Assembly: GCA_910890315.1 (NCBI GenBank)
Contig: CAJVGD010000010.1
Location: 620,001-684,000, forward strand
Direction of reading: 5' to 3'
DNA length: 64,000 nt
Source: Serendipita indica DSM 11827
Lineage: Eukaryota > Basidiomycota > Agaricomycetes > Sebacinales > Serendipitaceae
The position numbers and the translations under genes are program-made. Positions 1 to 12,520 of this stretch are shown one piece after another (within the stretch, counting starts at the first letter, position 1; the number at the start of each line of letters is the position of its first letter). The notes below the pieces were generated by a model, which was not told the origin of the DNA, made no database searches, and saw only the letters and a list, made by a program, of their open reading frames with translations.

Positions 1-1140
1 CTTTATTGCGACCCGATGCTTGTTCTGCCTTTCGGACCCAAAGTAAAAAGTAGGTGTGTTTCTTTCCTGATCTAGATTGCTCACCTGACCATCTTGCAGG
101 TTGTTTTTATCAAGGATCGGTTTATCCTCACAGAAAGTCGCGATATATTTGAAATGGTCTTCGAGCTTTATAATTTGGCAGCTCTGTCAAAACAACAAAG
201 CCCGAATCTTTCGAAAGAAGCGGACTCTTAATGGTTGAAACGGTCAAGGAGAAGAAGTTTAGTGAAATGCGTGGATCATCCGGGTCGTCTGATCAAGCTG
301 ATGAGGATGATGAAACTAGCAGCAGCTATCAGCGTATGAACACAGAAGGGGGCGGAGTAAACGAGCTCGTCATCGATGCGAGATATACCCTTGCATGGCA
401 CCATCTTCCACAAGACGGGAAGGATATATTCGAACTTTTCTTTCCGGTGAGATGCTCCAATTTCCGTGTTTGACTCCTTTGACATAGTAGTTCCCCGATA
501 ATGTCCGTGAAGCTACTAGGCGGGATGGGCTCTCGGTCATTATCAAGCGAATCAAACATAGTTCAGAGATAGATATCCTCAAGTACCTTGGGAGCGGGGG
601 AGGCGGATCGAATCATATCATCGAGCTGCTTGACATGCACAAAATCGACGCGCAATGGCTTATCGTCATGCCGAAGCACATCAGACTTTGTGAATTTTCG
701 CATGTGCTATCGGCATCTGCGACCGTTTATTCGTTTTAAAAGCAGCTCCTTCAGGGCGTGGCATTCATGCATACGAACGATGTCGTGCACCTCGACCTCA
801 AGCCGGATAATGTCGTTATCGATTTTGGCAAGAAGAAGAGAGAAAGACCTGGGCACGCTCTATATAATCGATTTTGGGGTTGCAGAGATAAATGTGACAG
901 CAAGCACGACCATGGAGGGCGTATGTGGGACACGTGGTTGGACTGCACCAGAGATTCGAGAAGGTCAAACTTGGAGTCCTATTCTGGCAGATAGATGGGC
1001 GAGTGGCAAGATGTTGCTCTATCATGGTGAGCGAGTTAGGTGGACCTCGCGCGTACAGGATATTGTGCGGAGCCTGATGGATCACAATCAGAAGCACGAC
1101 CAGGCCTTGACGATGTTCTCAGTCGAATCTTTGGAGTTAC
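1..1140 (+). pseudogene. Crinkler-kinase pseudogene, truncated by the window edge
   Basis: This stretch follows, exon by exon, the middle and 3' part of the intact Crinkler-kinase gene at 17044-19392. The end of the fourth exon, the intron with acceptor near 110, the fifth exon and the kinase exon are all recognisable. The reading frame is broken: a stop falls near 230 where the intact copy reads on, and the kinase part changes frame around the catalytic loop. Remnants of the HLDLKPDNV catalytic loop, the DFGVAE magnesium loop and the WTAPEI motif are visible in different frames between about 790 and 970. Homology fades after about 1130, where the intact gene ends. The 5' part lies outside the window. 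It is convergent with the NACHT-WD40 gene at 1666-6354, the same arrangement as the pair at 30751-39030. Confidence 0.8.
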
Positions 1141-1299
1141 GTCCCTCAATGACTAGGAAACGGAAAATGTGGGAGGCATCATTCATCAAACCATCATCGT
1201 TATGGTTGACGTTAATCTCATGTCCAACCTCGATGAATCATTCTAAATCAAAAAATTTTGAGCTGAGAGGAAGGTTTGCAAGCTAATGATAACCCTTGC

Positions 1300-1665
1300 G
1301 CTCGAGCTCTTTTCGGCGGACATCTTTCTGGAAATAATCCTTTTGGTAAGTCAAACACCAAATAACAGGCATATGTATCTCCGTCAATGTATTCTATGTC
1401 AGTAGCGCATTCTCTTGTGACTTGTATTACTCTGCAACGTGGCATGAGGAAATGCCACAATAGAATTAGAATCGACTCGAATTTCAACTACTAGCATGTC
1501 CATCTTGCCATTTAATGCCCTACACTCTCCTATGTGACTCCAGGATCACAGGAGAGCTGGCTGGGGTCGAGCAATTAATACCTCTACGCATTTAGGGGAA
1601 GGGAGGCTGAGCATAGAAGCTTTCCAAGGGAAATAGATAAATTGGGATAGATATCAATCACAGAG
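1300..1665. other. gene-free spacer
   Basis: I see no supported coding exon, tRNA or repeat here. It is the convergent 3' spacer between the kinase pseudogene and the NACHT-WD40 gene. Confidence 0.5.
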
Positions 1666-4600
1666 TCAATGGCTAGCATCTTCTCGAGCACTTGCCCAAG
1701 AGAGGCCACATTGGAAGCGGGCGAAATCAAGTTTGGTAGCACGGAGTAGGCTGCTTGTCGGTAAAGTCAAAAGGTGCGAATATTGTAGTCCATGTCGGTT
1801 CTCTGGTGGTACCCAGAAGAGGAGTTTACTAGAAGATCGCACCCAACCATCATGTGAAAGCGAACACTCCTTGAATCCTGGCACAGTGACGGTTATAGGG
1901 TCAGGTACAGCGCTCCCAAGTTGTGAGTCCTGAGACCTTCTGTCATTTTGACTGACTCCCTTCTTGTTCGCATCTAATTTTTTGCGTCAGATCATGCCGT
2001 ATTATTAGGACACGACGAACCAATTTCCGTCTCCCACAGTCGAATTGTCTTATCGATCGAGCCAGAAATGATTCGTGAATTATCTGGCAAAAATGCAACC
2101 GTTGTAACCAAGCATTTGTGACCTCGAAATGGTTCTCCTAACAATCGACCAGTGCTAGCATCCCACAGTTGGATTGTGTGGTCATAGGAGCCAGAGACGA
2201 TCCGTGAGCCATCAGGAGAGAATGCTAGGGTATAAAATAAAGTTTCTTTGTCTCTTAGTGGCTCTCCCAGGGGCCGACCGGTGATTGCATCCCAAAGTCG
2301 AATCGTCTTGTCTTTTGAGCCAGAGGCGATTCGTAAGCCATCCGGCGAGAATGCTAGGGTATCAACAGAGCCTTCGTGACCCCGCAGTGGATTTCCTACT
2401 TGCTGGCCGGTGCCTATATCCCAGAGTCGAATCGTTTGGTCCGTTGAGCCAGAGGCGATTCGCGAGCCATCCGGCGACAATGCCAGGGTATTAACCGAGG
2501 CTCCGTGACCTCGGAATGGCTCTCTCAACGGTCTTCCAGTGTTTGCATCCCATAGTCGAATTGTCTCGTCATATGACCCAGAGACAATCTGTGAGCCATC
2601 TGGCGAAAATGCGACTGCCGTGATCGAGTATTCATGGCCTAATAGTGGCTCCCCTAATGGCTGTCTCCTGTCTACATCCCACAGACGAATCGTTTTATCG
2701 TATGAGCCAGAGACAAGTCGCGAGCCATCGGGTGAGAACGCGAGGGTCGAAACCGGATGTTCGTGTCCTTGAAGTGGCTCTCCTAGAGATCGGCCAGTGG
2801 CCGTATCCCAGAGCCTAATCGTCTTGTCCCGCGAGCCAGAGGCGATTCTCGAGCCGTCTGGTGAAACGGCCACGGCTTCCACGCCGTATTCGTGACCTCG
2901 GAGTTCGCCTAACGGCTGACCGGTATCTGTGCTCCAAAGTCGAATCATACTGTCTCTCGAACCAGAGGCAATTCGTGAGCCATCTGGAGAGAACGCGATG
3001 GTTATGACTTCGCTCTCGTGACTTCTGAGAGGCTCCCCTATTGGCTGACATGTAATTGCATCCCATCGTCGAATGGTACAGTCGTCCGAGGCAGAGGCAA
3101 TTTGTGAGCCATTTGGGGAGAAGATGACAGCTTTGACCCCATATGTGTGACCTTCGCGGAGTTCTCCCAATAGTGAACCCACATGCGCGTCCCAAAGATG
3201 AATCCTACAGTCTCTCGAGCCAGAAACGATTCGTGAGCCGTCCGGCGAAAACGCGAGAGTGCAAATCCCGAACTGGCGAGTTTCGAGGATTACGCTCAGA
3301 GAGCGACCAGTAATTGCGTCCCACAGCCGAATAGTCCCATCGTTCGAGGCTGAGACAATTTTCGAGCCATCTAGCGAGAAGGCGAGAGCCGTGACCAATT
3401 TTGTATGACCTTTGATTGGCTCTCGAAGCAGCTGACCAGTGTTCGGATTCCATAATCCAATCGTATTGTCTTCGAATCCATAGGCAATGCATGACGTGCC
3501 CAGCGAGAATGCAATAGCTGTCACCGATGCTTCGTGGCCTTTGTAGGGCTTTCCGATAGGCTGACCGCTCTCCGTATCCCAGAGTCGAATGGTCATATCA
3601 CACGAGCCAGAGATAATTCGTGAGCCGTCTGGTGAGAAAGCGACGCTGTTCACTGCCTTTTCATGACCACGAAGAGGCGCTCCTAACGGCTGGCCAGTGT
3701 CTGCATCCCATTGCCGTATTGTATTGTCATTCGAGCCAGAGATCATTCGCGAGCCATCTGGCGAAAATGCAATGGCATATACCTCGCCCTTGTGTCCTTG
3801 AAGAGTTCTGGGGAGCACAGGGTACCTCTCCTCCAGTCCTTGCGTCACAGTGAGAGTATTTAAATATCTCTTTGTGAGCTCGCTATGTAGAATCGACTTT
3901 GTGGGAGTAAATGGAAGCGCCGAGATGTAGATGTGCGGAGCGCTGTCCTGAATCGGCACCGAAAATGCCATCAGAAACTGTCGCGTCTCAAGTATGGCGC
4001 TTCTAGTCTCCTCATCAAACTAAATTTGTCTTAGAAATGAGAATCTAATAGAATAGATTACTCACCCCAACATGGCGCGTTGTAGCTTTAAGACCAGATA
4101 TCGCTCGCAGCACTCCTCCCGTGAAGCTCAGAACCTCCATCCAGTGTAGCACCTGTGGACTTTGAACAATCCATTGAACTTCGCTTTTGAAGGTCCGTCG
4201 CCAGTCCTCGCCCGTTTCCGCTACATGAAACGACCAGTAGGAGCTGGCATACTGAAGTCGCGTCGGAATATACTTTGATATCCTCTCTTCCAGGTCTGGG
4301 AGTTGTCGATTGAGGTAGAAAGACGACTCGACTTGACATAGATTGAACTTGAGTCCGACGGTCGGCGACGTGAGGCCTTTGAGACACCACCAGGCGAGTT
4401 GGCCATGTGCATTAGCAATGTCGATATAGAGTCTGTTGCGGCTATCGACGGCTGGAGGAGCGGAGCAGTACCGAAGGTACTCAACGACGGTGGGATGACG
4501 AAAGTGAATCTTGTTTGTACTTGGGTCCATACTGAGTACGCTTTCCAGACTCTGCACCAAGTCTTTGCCACTTCCTCCTACGCGGGCATGTTTCAGCAGG

Positions 4601-6354
4601 TCCTCGAAGTCGTCCATCGTGAGCGGTTCAAACGCGACTGCTAGCAGAGCGAGCATTTGGCACATGATTACATAGAAGTTTCTGTCTGTGTGTTCGAAAA
4701 TGAGGGCGTATAGCTCGTATATCCCTCCATTTTGAACCAGGGCCATGATTCGATCATAGATTTTTTCGGGATTCCTGAGATTCGCTTCGCTCCTGAGCAT
4801 TCGGCACGCGGTGCTCGCCCATACAAACGATCCGTTGGCCTTTTCGATGAGGCGCCATCTCTTTTCGGGAGGCAGTATGCCACCCAGTGAACGATGTACG
4901 TAGATCGCAACATCGTTGAGAGGATTGGGGTGATTGAGACCTTGCACACGGTCCTCCAGGTTGGCTTTGATTGCAAGCGGTCCCAAGACTGCTTCAATGG
5001 CAGGGTCCGGTCGGCTCGTGATGAAGATTTTGAGATTCTTGGTCCCGCGAACAGCAGTAGAAAGTGCCTCTAGAAGCTCTCTCCTCTGCGAGGACGATTG
5101 GCATTCGTCAAGAGCGTCAATGACGAGAATGACAGTCTCCTGATGACGATTAAGAGGACCGACGATGAGCGTCTGGAACTGTTGGCCAAACGAGCTTTGC
5201 ATGATGGATGGATTTTGTTTGACCGCTTCCGCAATGTATGGTATAACACGCCGGGTGGTGCGGACGAGGTCGCGTGCCATAGCAGAACAGAACTTGTCAG
5301 TGTTCGATACTTCGTTGCTGGTGAGGGAGAAGAAGAAAGCGCCACCGAGCAATCCCTGATCATGCCATATTCCCGCTGCAGACATGGCGACTGTGGATTT
5401 CCCAGAGCCGGCAACGTCGCAGAGCCAGAAGATTGGCCTCCCGGGTGTATCATTGTGAGCCCAGTTCCACATCATCCCAAGGACATCCGTGCGCGTTCCT
5501 TGCAGACAGGTAGTGTGGATCGAGGCTGCGACGAATGACACTCTTGGTAGCTGAAGGATTAAAAACGCATTTGCTTTGAAACAGTAAGCGCAAATCCAAG
5601 GAAGGCATCGTGGCTTACCTTTGTGTTCGTCGGCTTTAGCACGCACTACGATGGCAAAAAATCTAGGGCTTCCTGTCTCTCGGTGAGCTTCTGAATGGAG
5701 ACCAAGGATGCTCGCACCATGAGCTGTCTATATCGGCCCTCAATCTCTCGATAGAGTTTCCGGATATCGACCCTAGGTTTCCTAAACGCTTTCAAAAAGC
5801 CGGATTTGGTGCGAGCTGGTTGCTCTTTCAGCCCGACGATCGTCTCGTGCACATTCTCGAGGCATCTACAGCGCGTTATTAGTCCACTGTAGAAGATTTG
5901 AGCCGAAAACGCACTGGACATAGTAGAAGAGGGGCCCGCTGGATTCCGTGTCGATGACAGTGTCCTCCGGAGGGTACGACTCAAAAAAGGCAACTTGTTT
6001 TTCAATCACGGACATGTTTTCCCTTACACGTCGTACTAGTTCGTTCCATTCCTCCTTGTTGCCGTCCATAGTCTGCCATTCGGTAAGCGAAGCCGTGGCC
6101 GTACAGACTGGCCAACTCACCGATATGTCCTCCAGAATGCGCTTCGTCTCTCGGCAAGCTGATTTTAGAAAGAAGAGTATGCCTACTCCCTCGTCCAATA
6201 CCTTGTCTATTGCTTCGGAGAGGATGGCGTGCAAATCGACCGGGTCGGACTCTTCGTACTCTGGGCGCGGTGAACTTCGTACAAAGGATGAGGAAGCGGA
6301 TGGATTTGCATTCGTGTATGGTTTTTTGGGCTTGGTCAACTTTCTGGCCGACAT
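1666..6354 (-). CDS. NACHT-WD40 NLR-like protein with an in-frame stop codon
   Basis: STAND NTPase of the HET-E/NWD type; such fungal NLR-like proteins are thought to sense non-self and trigger responses. Exons: 6354-6121, 6072-5915, 5865-5718, 5672-5619, 5550-4066, 4019-2021, 1973-1666 (1462 codons with stop). The N-terminal ~180 residues are helical and may be a HeLo/MLKL-like bundle (inference). The NACHT domain shows Walker A GSGKST and Walker B-like VILVIDALDEC. Fourteen WD40 repeats of about 43 residues follow, then a terminal exon with the PPENRHGL motif shared with the paralogue at 30751-36273. Oddity: in the phase dictated by both neighbouring exons, exon four has a TAG at 5648-5646. 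The gene is therefore a recent pseudogene, is spliced in a way I did not find, or has a base error. The start MSARK matches the paralogue. Confidence 0.8.
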
Positions 6355-7299
6355 TGTCGAAAAGCGGAGGGTTCCAAGATGGCCCCGTGTCTACCAGCTC
6401 GAAATGCCAGCATCTGTGTTTATGACATTGACGACTTGATTCTAATGAAGTCATTAGTCTTGATTCGCCAAGTCAACCAGCACGGATGGCAGCTGTTCGG
6501 GTGAGAGCTCTTGTCAAGTAACCTAAGACCTGAGCTCCATCACTGTACGTCCGATGATAAGCAAGTGTTGAATAATCTCCCCACGGTCTGAGCAATCCCA
6601 AACTGGTTTGTAGAGTGAATCTGCATCCAGTTCCCAGATTGGATGATACTCCCGGTCGGAGCGGCCTGATATGGCGCTGGTCAAGGTAGACAGCGCCTTG
6701 ACCGCGACCAGCATACCCTCTGCCTGGCATACCATCCTTTTTCTTCATTTTCTTTGGTTTAGTATCTAGTGCCTTTGACGGCCTCCTGTCTACTCCACGA
6801 CGCCATAATCTCGTCGTCATTGCGATAGCCAGACCTCCAATCAGTCCACGGTGGGTCAGTCATTACCCGGTTCACATGGCTTACCACTCCATAACACAGA
6901 CCTAATTTTGTCCTTTGATTTCGTCACACTCTTGTTCACATCGCCTAGCAAATTCTACTGCAAACCTTGGCCCTCACTTCAACTTTTATTTCAGTCTCTT
7001 TCAACAACTATCGCACATCCAACGACCTGGGAGTGTGTTTGACGGAGATAAGAGCCAGATAGCTGTGGGTATTGCCAGCAAGAGCGGTGCTATTCGTGTG
7101 TTGCATCGCTCTTTTAGCCGTCCATAGCGCAGGGATTGCTGACAATATCCTGTACTCTCACAGAATTTACACTTCTTCTCCGCAGCCAACTTTGTTTGCA
7201 GACATCTCTCTGTCTCGCACGGCAACCTTGGCCACCATCTCCCCCTTTACAACTCGCTCTCTTATTCAAACACGATAATAAGAACGAGTTTATTTGATT
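6355..7299. promoter_or_regulatory. divergent intergenic region
   Basis: About 945 bases separate the divergent starts of the NACHT-WD40 gene and the PH-domain gene, so both promoters should lie here. The stretch before 7300 is CT-rich, as is common in fungal leaders. I found no coding exon and no confident binding site. Confidence 0.4.
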
Positions 7300-10200
7300 A
7301 TGTCTGCACGAACAGCGCGCCAGTCTCGACCTCCTTCGTCCTACTCTCCTCTTTCGCCCTCTGATCCAAACCCGAATGACCTCTCCACAAAAAGCGCAGC
7401 ACCATCCGTGCGCTCACGTTCCTCTTCAAGTGCATTCTCTTTCAAATCTGCAAAGGGCTTCAAGCGCGTATTCGGCGGACTCCTCTCCAAAGAACAATCA
7501 GAGCCGACGCTCGTCTCCTCCACCCATGGTCTCCCCCAATCTAAATCGACCATCAAGTTGAACAGAAAGAGCGACGACTCTGCTCCTTCATTTCACGAAG
7601 CACGACAGCGTTCAGAGGACAGACGCGTAGCGCCAGCATCGCCTACGACGCCAACACCTACGACTACAGGGTCCAACTCGGGTTTCCTCTATCGCTCACG
7701 TCATTCACGCTCGATGGACGCGCTCAAGCTCTTCAAGCCAAACGCCAAGGGATCGGCGAACCAGACTCCAACGCCTAAACAGTCGTCCACTGTCCGACCA
7801 GCCGTGCCCTCCAATCCAGTCCCTCCTCCCTCGGTAGCCGTCACCGTACGCTCTCCGACGGAAACAACCAGAGTCGAAATCGATGGGAGACCCAAAATGG
7901 AACTGGATGGTCCACCCGTGTTGCATCTCCGAGAGGAAGAAGACGAAGGTGGGAGTAGTTCTAGTGGGAGTGGAAGAAGGGCGAGTCGGGATTCGAGGAT
8001 TGCCGTTGGAGATTCGGGAAGTCAGTCTGGATCGTTGCATACAGGGATCAAAGACTTTGGAGGGACACCACCGCCTGGAGCGCTCGGTGCTATACGCTTT
8101 CCATCTTACTCAGGGGCACCCGTAAAGTCGACGCCTTCAAATCAAGAGGTCACACACCCCTCACCTTTGATACCACCACGCGAAATCGTGCATTCCCTTC
8201 CTGCATTTTCAAAAAACCCCGAACCCACGACATCGAATGCAGCCACACTATCGTCGACTCCTCGAACACGTCCACCGAAGCCAAACCTTTCTATCCCGAT
8301 TCCACCACGGACAAATCCTACACTGGTCTCCAACACTCCTCATCACGAAAGAGCGTCCACTGTCTCTACCTCTCCTTCAACTGCTACCAAAACCCCGACT
8401 TCTGCACATCCACGATCCGCATCAGCTCGACAGCCGCCTTCGCCTGGTCATACCCTTCGTCTCACACCATCTATCGTGATGAGCAGGCCGGCGTGGCCAC
8501 TCCCACCTCTCCCGCCAATGCCTACATTGGCATCCGCCGCGCATACGCCCACTGCAGAAGGAGACCCTTCCCCACAACTACCCTCCAGCGATGCGCCTAC
8601 ACCCAAAGCTGGCAAAGCTACGCCTCTCTTCCGAATATCCCCACCGACGAGGTCAATGACTGGACCCGTTCTCTCTTCATCACCCGATATGGAGAGCGAG
8701 AGGAGCGCAGCACGCGTGCGTCGTTCCGTGTCCGTCAAGCTCAATGCTATCCCTAGCTTGAGCGTCATGGGTGAGACGGAGCGTGGGGATCCAGAGGCGG
8801 ATGACTATGATGACGAGGAGATGGAGGATGAAGACGAAATGGATGAGGAAATGGATGCCGAGGTGGAGCGAGTGGGACGACCGTCGATTGACTCTGTGTT
8901 TTCGATGGATAGTGTGACGAGTGCGGAAACGGTGCGAGCGCCCGTGGATTCATCGACGACATCTCAGCAAACTTCGTCCACTCCCTCACCTCCTATCCCC
9001 TCTACTGTCCACGCCAAGCGGGATCCACCCGAGTCGGTAAAGACGGACAAAGGCAAAGGCAAGGCTGTTGTTACAGAAGAGGACGGTGAAGAACGCGCGA
9101 GTGATTCCGATGAATCCGTCTACTTTGACGCGCGTGCATCCGTGTTTCTTTCGCCAAAAGACGTCGCAGCAGCGTTGGAAAGGCGGTATAGCCAACTCAG
9201 CACTGCAAGTGGAAGTACGATCGGTCGGGCAGCGCGGGGTTCCGAGGCAGATAAACGCGAGCGACGCGATTCGTCGTGGAGCTTAAGCACATCTGGACGC
9301 GAGAGCGTCTATCTCACGCCATCCGAAGGTCGAAGTGCGTTCCATACGCCCTATGCCTCTGGCGTCGAGGAGCGTTCGTCTGTGGAGAAAGAGACAATGT
9401 CGGCCTTTGCGAGGGAAGCCAAGCGCGCGAGTGTACCCGTTTCGCTTGGAGCGACGCTCCAGCCCGGAGGGTCGAGTGGGATTGGGGCCAGGAGGGGAGG
9501 GGAGAATCGGCTCAGTCTCTCGACGCTGGCGCAGAATAGGTTGTCTGGTGGTGATTTCTCCAAACTTTACTTGGACAAGACGCCTACACCTGGCAAAGGA
9601 AGCAGCAAGCTGAGAGGTGACGAGGGTGATTATCTGTCTTCGCGGTCTCGACCTGTTCCGGATGGGTTGCCTCCATCAAGGCGAGAAGGCTTGCCCAATT
9701 TTGATGCCGCGAAGCCGTTTACCAACGATATTATTACGGAAGATGCCCCCTCGTTGGATGCATCCGGGCCGCGTGACGTTGATCAAGGCGCTATCCCCCT
9801 TCTCTCGACCGAAGGTCCTACTTCTTCGTCACCAGTCATATCTGCACAAAAGCCACCTGTATCCGCCATCGAATCGTTCACCCCTTCCAACTTGCGATCT
9901 TCACCCTCTGCTCTCCAGCGGACCAGCGTCAAGCGACCATCAGTGTATCGACAGGCGTCGAGGAGTATGGTGGATCTTTCGACTTCTTCGTTTGCAGACG
10001 AGGTCGAAGAGGTCGAAGAAGTCGATCAGAAGAATCCCAACGTGATCGTCCGACCGGTCGCATTGACATTGGCACAACGCTCGCCTGCCGCGGCCACATC
10101 GCCTGCAGTGGATCCACTTGCATGGCTCGTGCCTCCACCTTCGCCAATTATAACTAGACCGACCATTTCCAAAAGGCAGAGCACGATGCGCCGTGTCTCA

Positions 10201-11550
10201 TCTTTCCCAACGCTCCAAGCTGCTGAAATGCCATCGCCACAGGACCGAGAAAAGCCGCCTCCGACGTACGAGAGCATCCATCGATATGAAGATGAGGGTA
10301 CAGAAGTGTTGCCTGCGTACACGAACGATATCGTTCTCGCGGCGCTCGTACCCCGAAAGATGGAGTTTGATCGACCGGGGATACAGGCGAGGGATCGGGC
10401 GTGGAAGACGGTGTGGTGCGTCCTTCATGGGACCATGTTCCGTGTGTACAAAGTCGGGACGTTGGAAAAGAAATTTGGCGCGCTCGCGGCTGCACCTGTC
10501 GCGGGACAGTTGCCTTCCACCAGCGCGAGTGCGCTTCTCAGTGGCGGGAAAGCAAAGCATGGGCACAGTGGGTCCCATAGTAGCTCGGCCATTTCCAGTC
10601 GACGAAACTCGACGGCTGAACCGGATGCGAGTATGGCGAACCCGGGGTTGGCGTCGGGCAAGTTGCCATTGATGGATCCGAATGCGAGGTTGGAAGGGAC
10701 CGTCTTAACGCGTAACCAGTTGTCGCCTGGATTTTTGGCGCCTCCATCGTCTTCGTCGTCTGGATCGGCTGGAACACTATCGCCTACCCAGAGTATGACC
10801 AGTACTTCTGGATCATCGTATGCGCCCTCAAGGTCGTCGTTTAGTCATTCTCGCCCGACGACACCGGCAAGGCCTATGACGGGAAGCACCAATGGTGGTT
10901 CTCCTCCAGCACAGTTCCAGTCACATCCGCCGCCTGCAAACAACGCTCAACAGCCACAGCAAGCATCCAGGGGCAGACGAACCGCGCGTAAATGTACAAT
11001 TATTGGTCCTGGTCATGGACCTGGCGGTCGGAGCGTGATTGATAATGGTGGCACGGAAATTTATACGCCGCCTCCTGGACACTTGATTCACCAGTATTCC
11101 CTCCAGGGTGCAGAGTCTGGACTCGCAACGGACTATCTGAAACGTCGGAATGTCATTCGGGTCCGTTTAGATGGGGCGCAGTTTTTGATGCAGCTTCCAA
11201 GCGTGGAAGATGTTGTCGAGTGGATAGAGGTGCGTGAAGTTAGCTAGGTGTTGGCTTTTGTGGATTCTGACGCCTGGTAGGGGTTACAAGCTGCGACGAA
11301 TATCGCGTTGGATCTCGACGAGCGACCGATGCCCAAGGGACCAATGTATCCTCGGTGAGTAGTTAGATGTGTTCAAACCAAGGCAAAATACTCATTCCAT
11401 CATAGTCGTAGACGAAGAAGACGACCTCGCCAACCGGGCGAGCTGCCTAGCCAATCGCCCCTCTCGCCTCCACCACACGGCGGAAGTAGCAGGAACAATT
11501 CTGGATCTGCTACATCTCGCGTATCGGAACCCGTCGCCGCGACAGCGTAA
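7300..11550 (+). CDS. large low-complexity protein with a split PH domain
   Basis: Exons 7300-11229, 11281-11354 and 11406-11550 give 1382 residues. The first ~1000 residues are Ser/Pro/Thr-rich and disordered, with an acidic Glu/Asp/Met run near residue 505. The C-terminus carries a pleckstrin-homology-like domain. Its first half (around residues 1020-1050, motif WKTVWCVLHGTMFRVY) is separated from its second half (FLMQLPSVEDVVEWIE, then IALDLDERPMP) by about 200 low-complexity residues. A run of arginines follows, then a Ser/Pro tail. PH domains usually bind phosphoinositides or proteins at membranes; the partner here is unknown. Paralogues with the same split domain lie at 53268-54524 and 61444-62484. 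I chose the ATG at 7300; no upstream in-frame ATG precedes it in this open frame. Confidence 0.85.
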
Positions 11551-11861
11551 CGTGGCAAATTTGGATCTCAAATGATAAAAACACTGTACGACGCATTTCT
11601 TATAGGTTGTATCTATGTAGCGTTATTCTCTCACGATGACACCCACGCTCACATTCACATATGCGTTTTCTCATTCCTCCCATTCTGCTCTCTTGTCGCC
11701 TGGGTAGGCGGCGGATTGCGAACACATCACCCCCAGTTCACTCTCGTCTGGCATTGCTTAGCTCCTTCTTTCTGGCTGTCTATCGTGTGTTGTGCTCGGT
11801 CGCATCTGTTGTGCAATTGATATTGTATTTCTGCTTCATACGTGAGCTGCGACAAAATAAC
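11551..11861. other. convergent 3' spacer
   Basis: T-rich spacer between the ends of the PH gene and the LSM5 gene; it should hold both 3' UTRs. No gene seen. Confidence 0.4.
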
Positions 11862-12329
11862 TCAGTCAAGCCCATCGCTTCCTGGTAGTAGCTGTCAAAT
11901 GTCAGATGATGGTAGGGATAAGAAGAAGCAACGGACGATGCAAATATTGTTGCCATTGAGCAGCGTCGTCTGCAGCTTTGTCTTGACACGCTCGCCACTG
12001 GGTAGCGTTTGGCACTCTGTGACGTCTTCTAGAACCATGTCTTTGGAACGTCAGTGACGTTCTGGTCCAAGTCTCTGATAGATCAAGACCAAAGAACAGG
12101 GAGTTGGCCCACGACCGAGAAAGGAGGACACGCACTGACAAAGTCATCGAATCCTAAAAGTACACCCGTGAATTCGCGGTCGTTTTTTAGAATCACTGTG
12201 ATCCTCGAGCCGATGCAGCGGTCGATGAGTTCTGTCCGCGCCAGAGAGAGCAGATTCAATCAAAAGTAAGAGTCGGATCGAATTTTCGCACGCCTTCTGC
12301 TCACCAAGGGGAAGGATCTGAGACGCCAT
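11862..12329 (-). CDS. lsm5: U6 snRNA-associated Sm-like protein LSm5
   Basis: Four tiny exons (12329-12305, 12231-12136, 12040-11937, 11891-11862) join in phase to 84 residues. The product starts MASQILPL, continues [18 protein letters not shown] and contains [17 protein letters not shown], the Sm1 motif, then [13 protein letters not shown], the Sm2 motif. This matches LSm5 closely. LSm5 is a subunit of the LSm1-7 ring (cytoplasmic mRNA decapping) and the LSm2-8 ring (U6 snRNA 3' end, nucleus). The length is usual for the family. No exon exceeds about 104 bases, so a scan for long open frames misses it. The gene is convergent with the PH gene and lies just downstream of the membrane-protein gene on the same strand. 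The phase-perfect junctions and both Sm motifs make the call secure. Confidence 0.93.
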
Positions 12330-12520
12330 GCTCAAGGCGACGTAGGATGATGGGGAAGACTAACCACTGACCAAACATCGAGTAAACAACACATTCAAAT
12401 TCCTACCAAGTTATGCGACAAGTAGAAGAGATACAAAGTCAAGCTCGAGTTCTCGCTCGAAACTGCCAATCCAAGTCCATCTGATTCCTAAATTTTGGAA
12501 AAAGAAAGTGTGGGGAACAC

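Noticed and set aside
2285-3853. Several open frames opposite and within the WD40 array
   Set aside because: They repeat with the period of the WD40 units and are shadows of the repeat DNA.
6473-6820. 115-codon open frame upstream of the NACHT-WD40 gene
   Set aside because: No motif, lies in the divergent promoter region, and no splice partner found.
7705-10777. Many antisense open frames under the large PH gene
   Set aside because: All lie inside one continuous coding exon of low complexity and show no domain.
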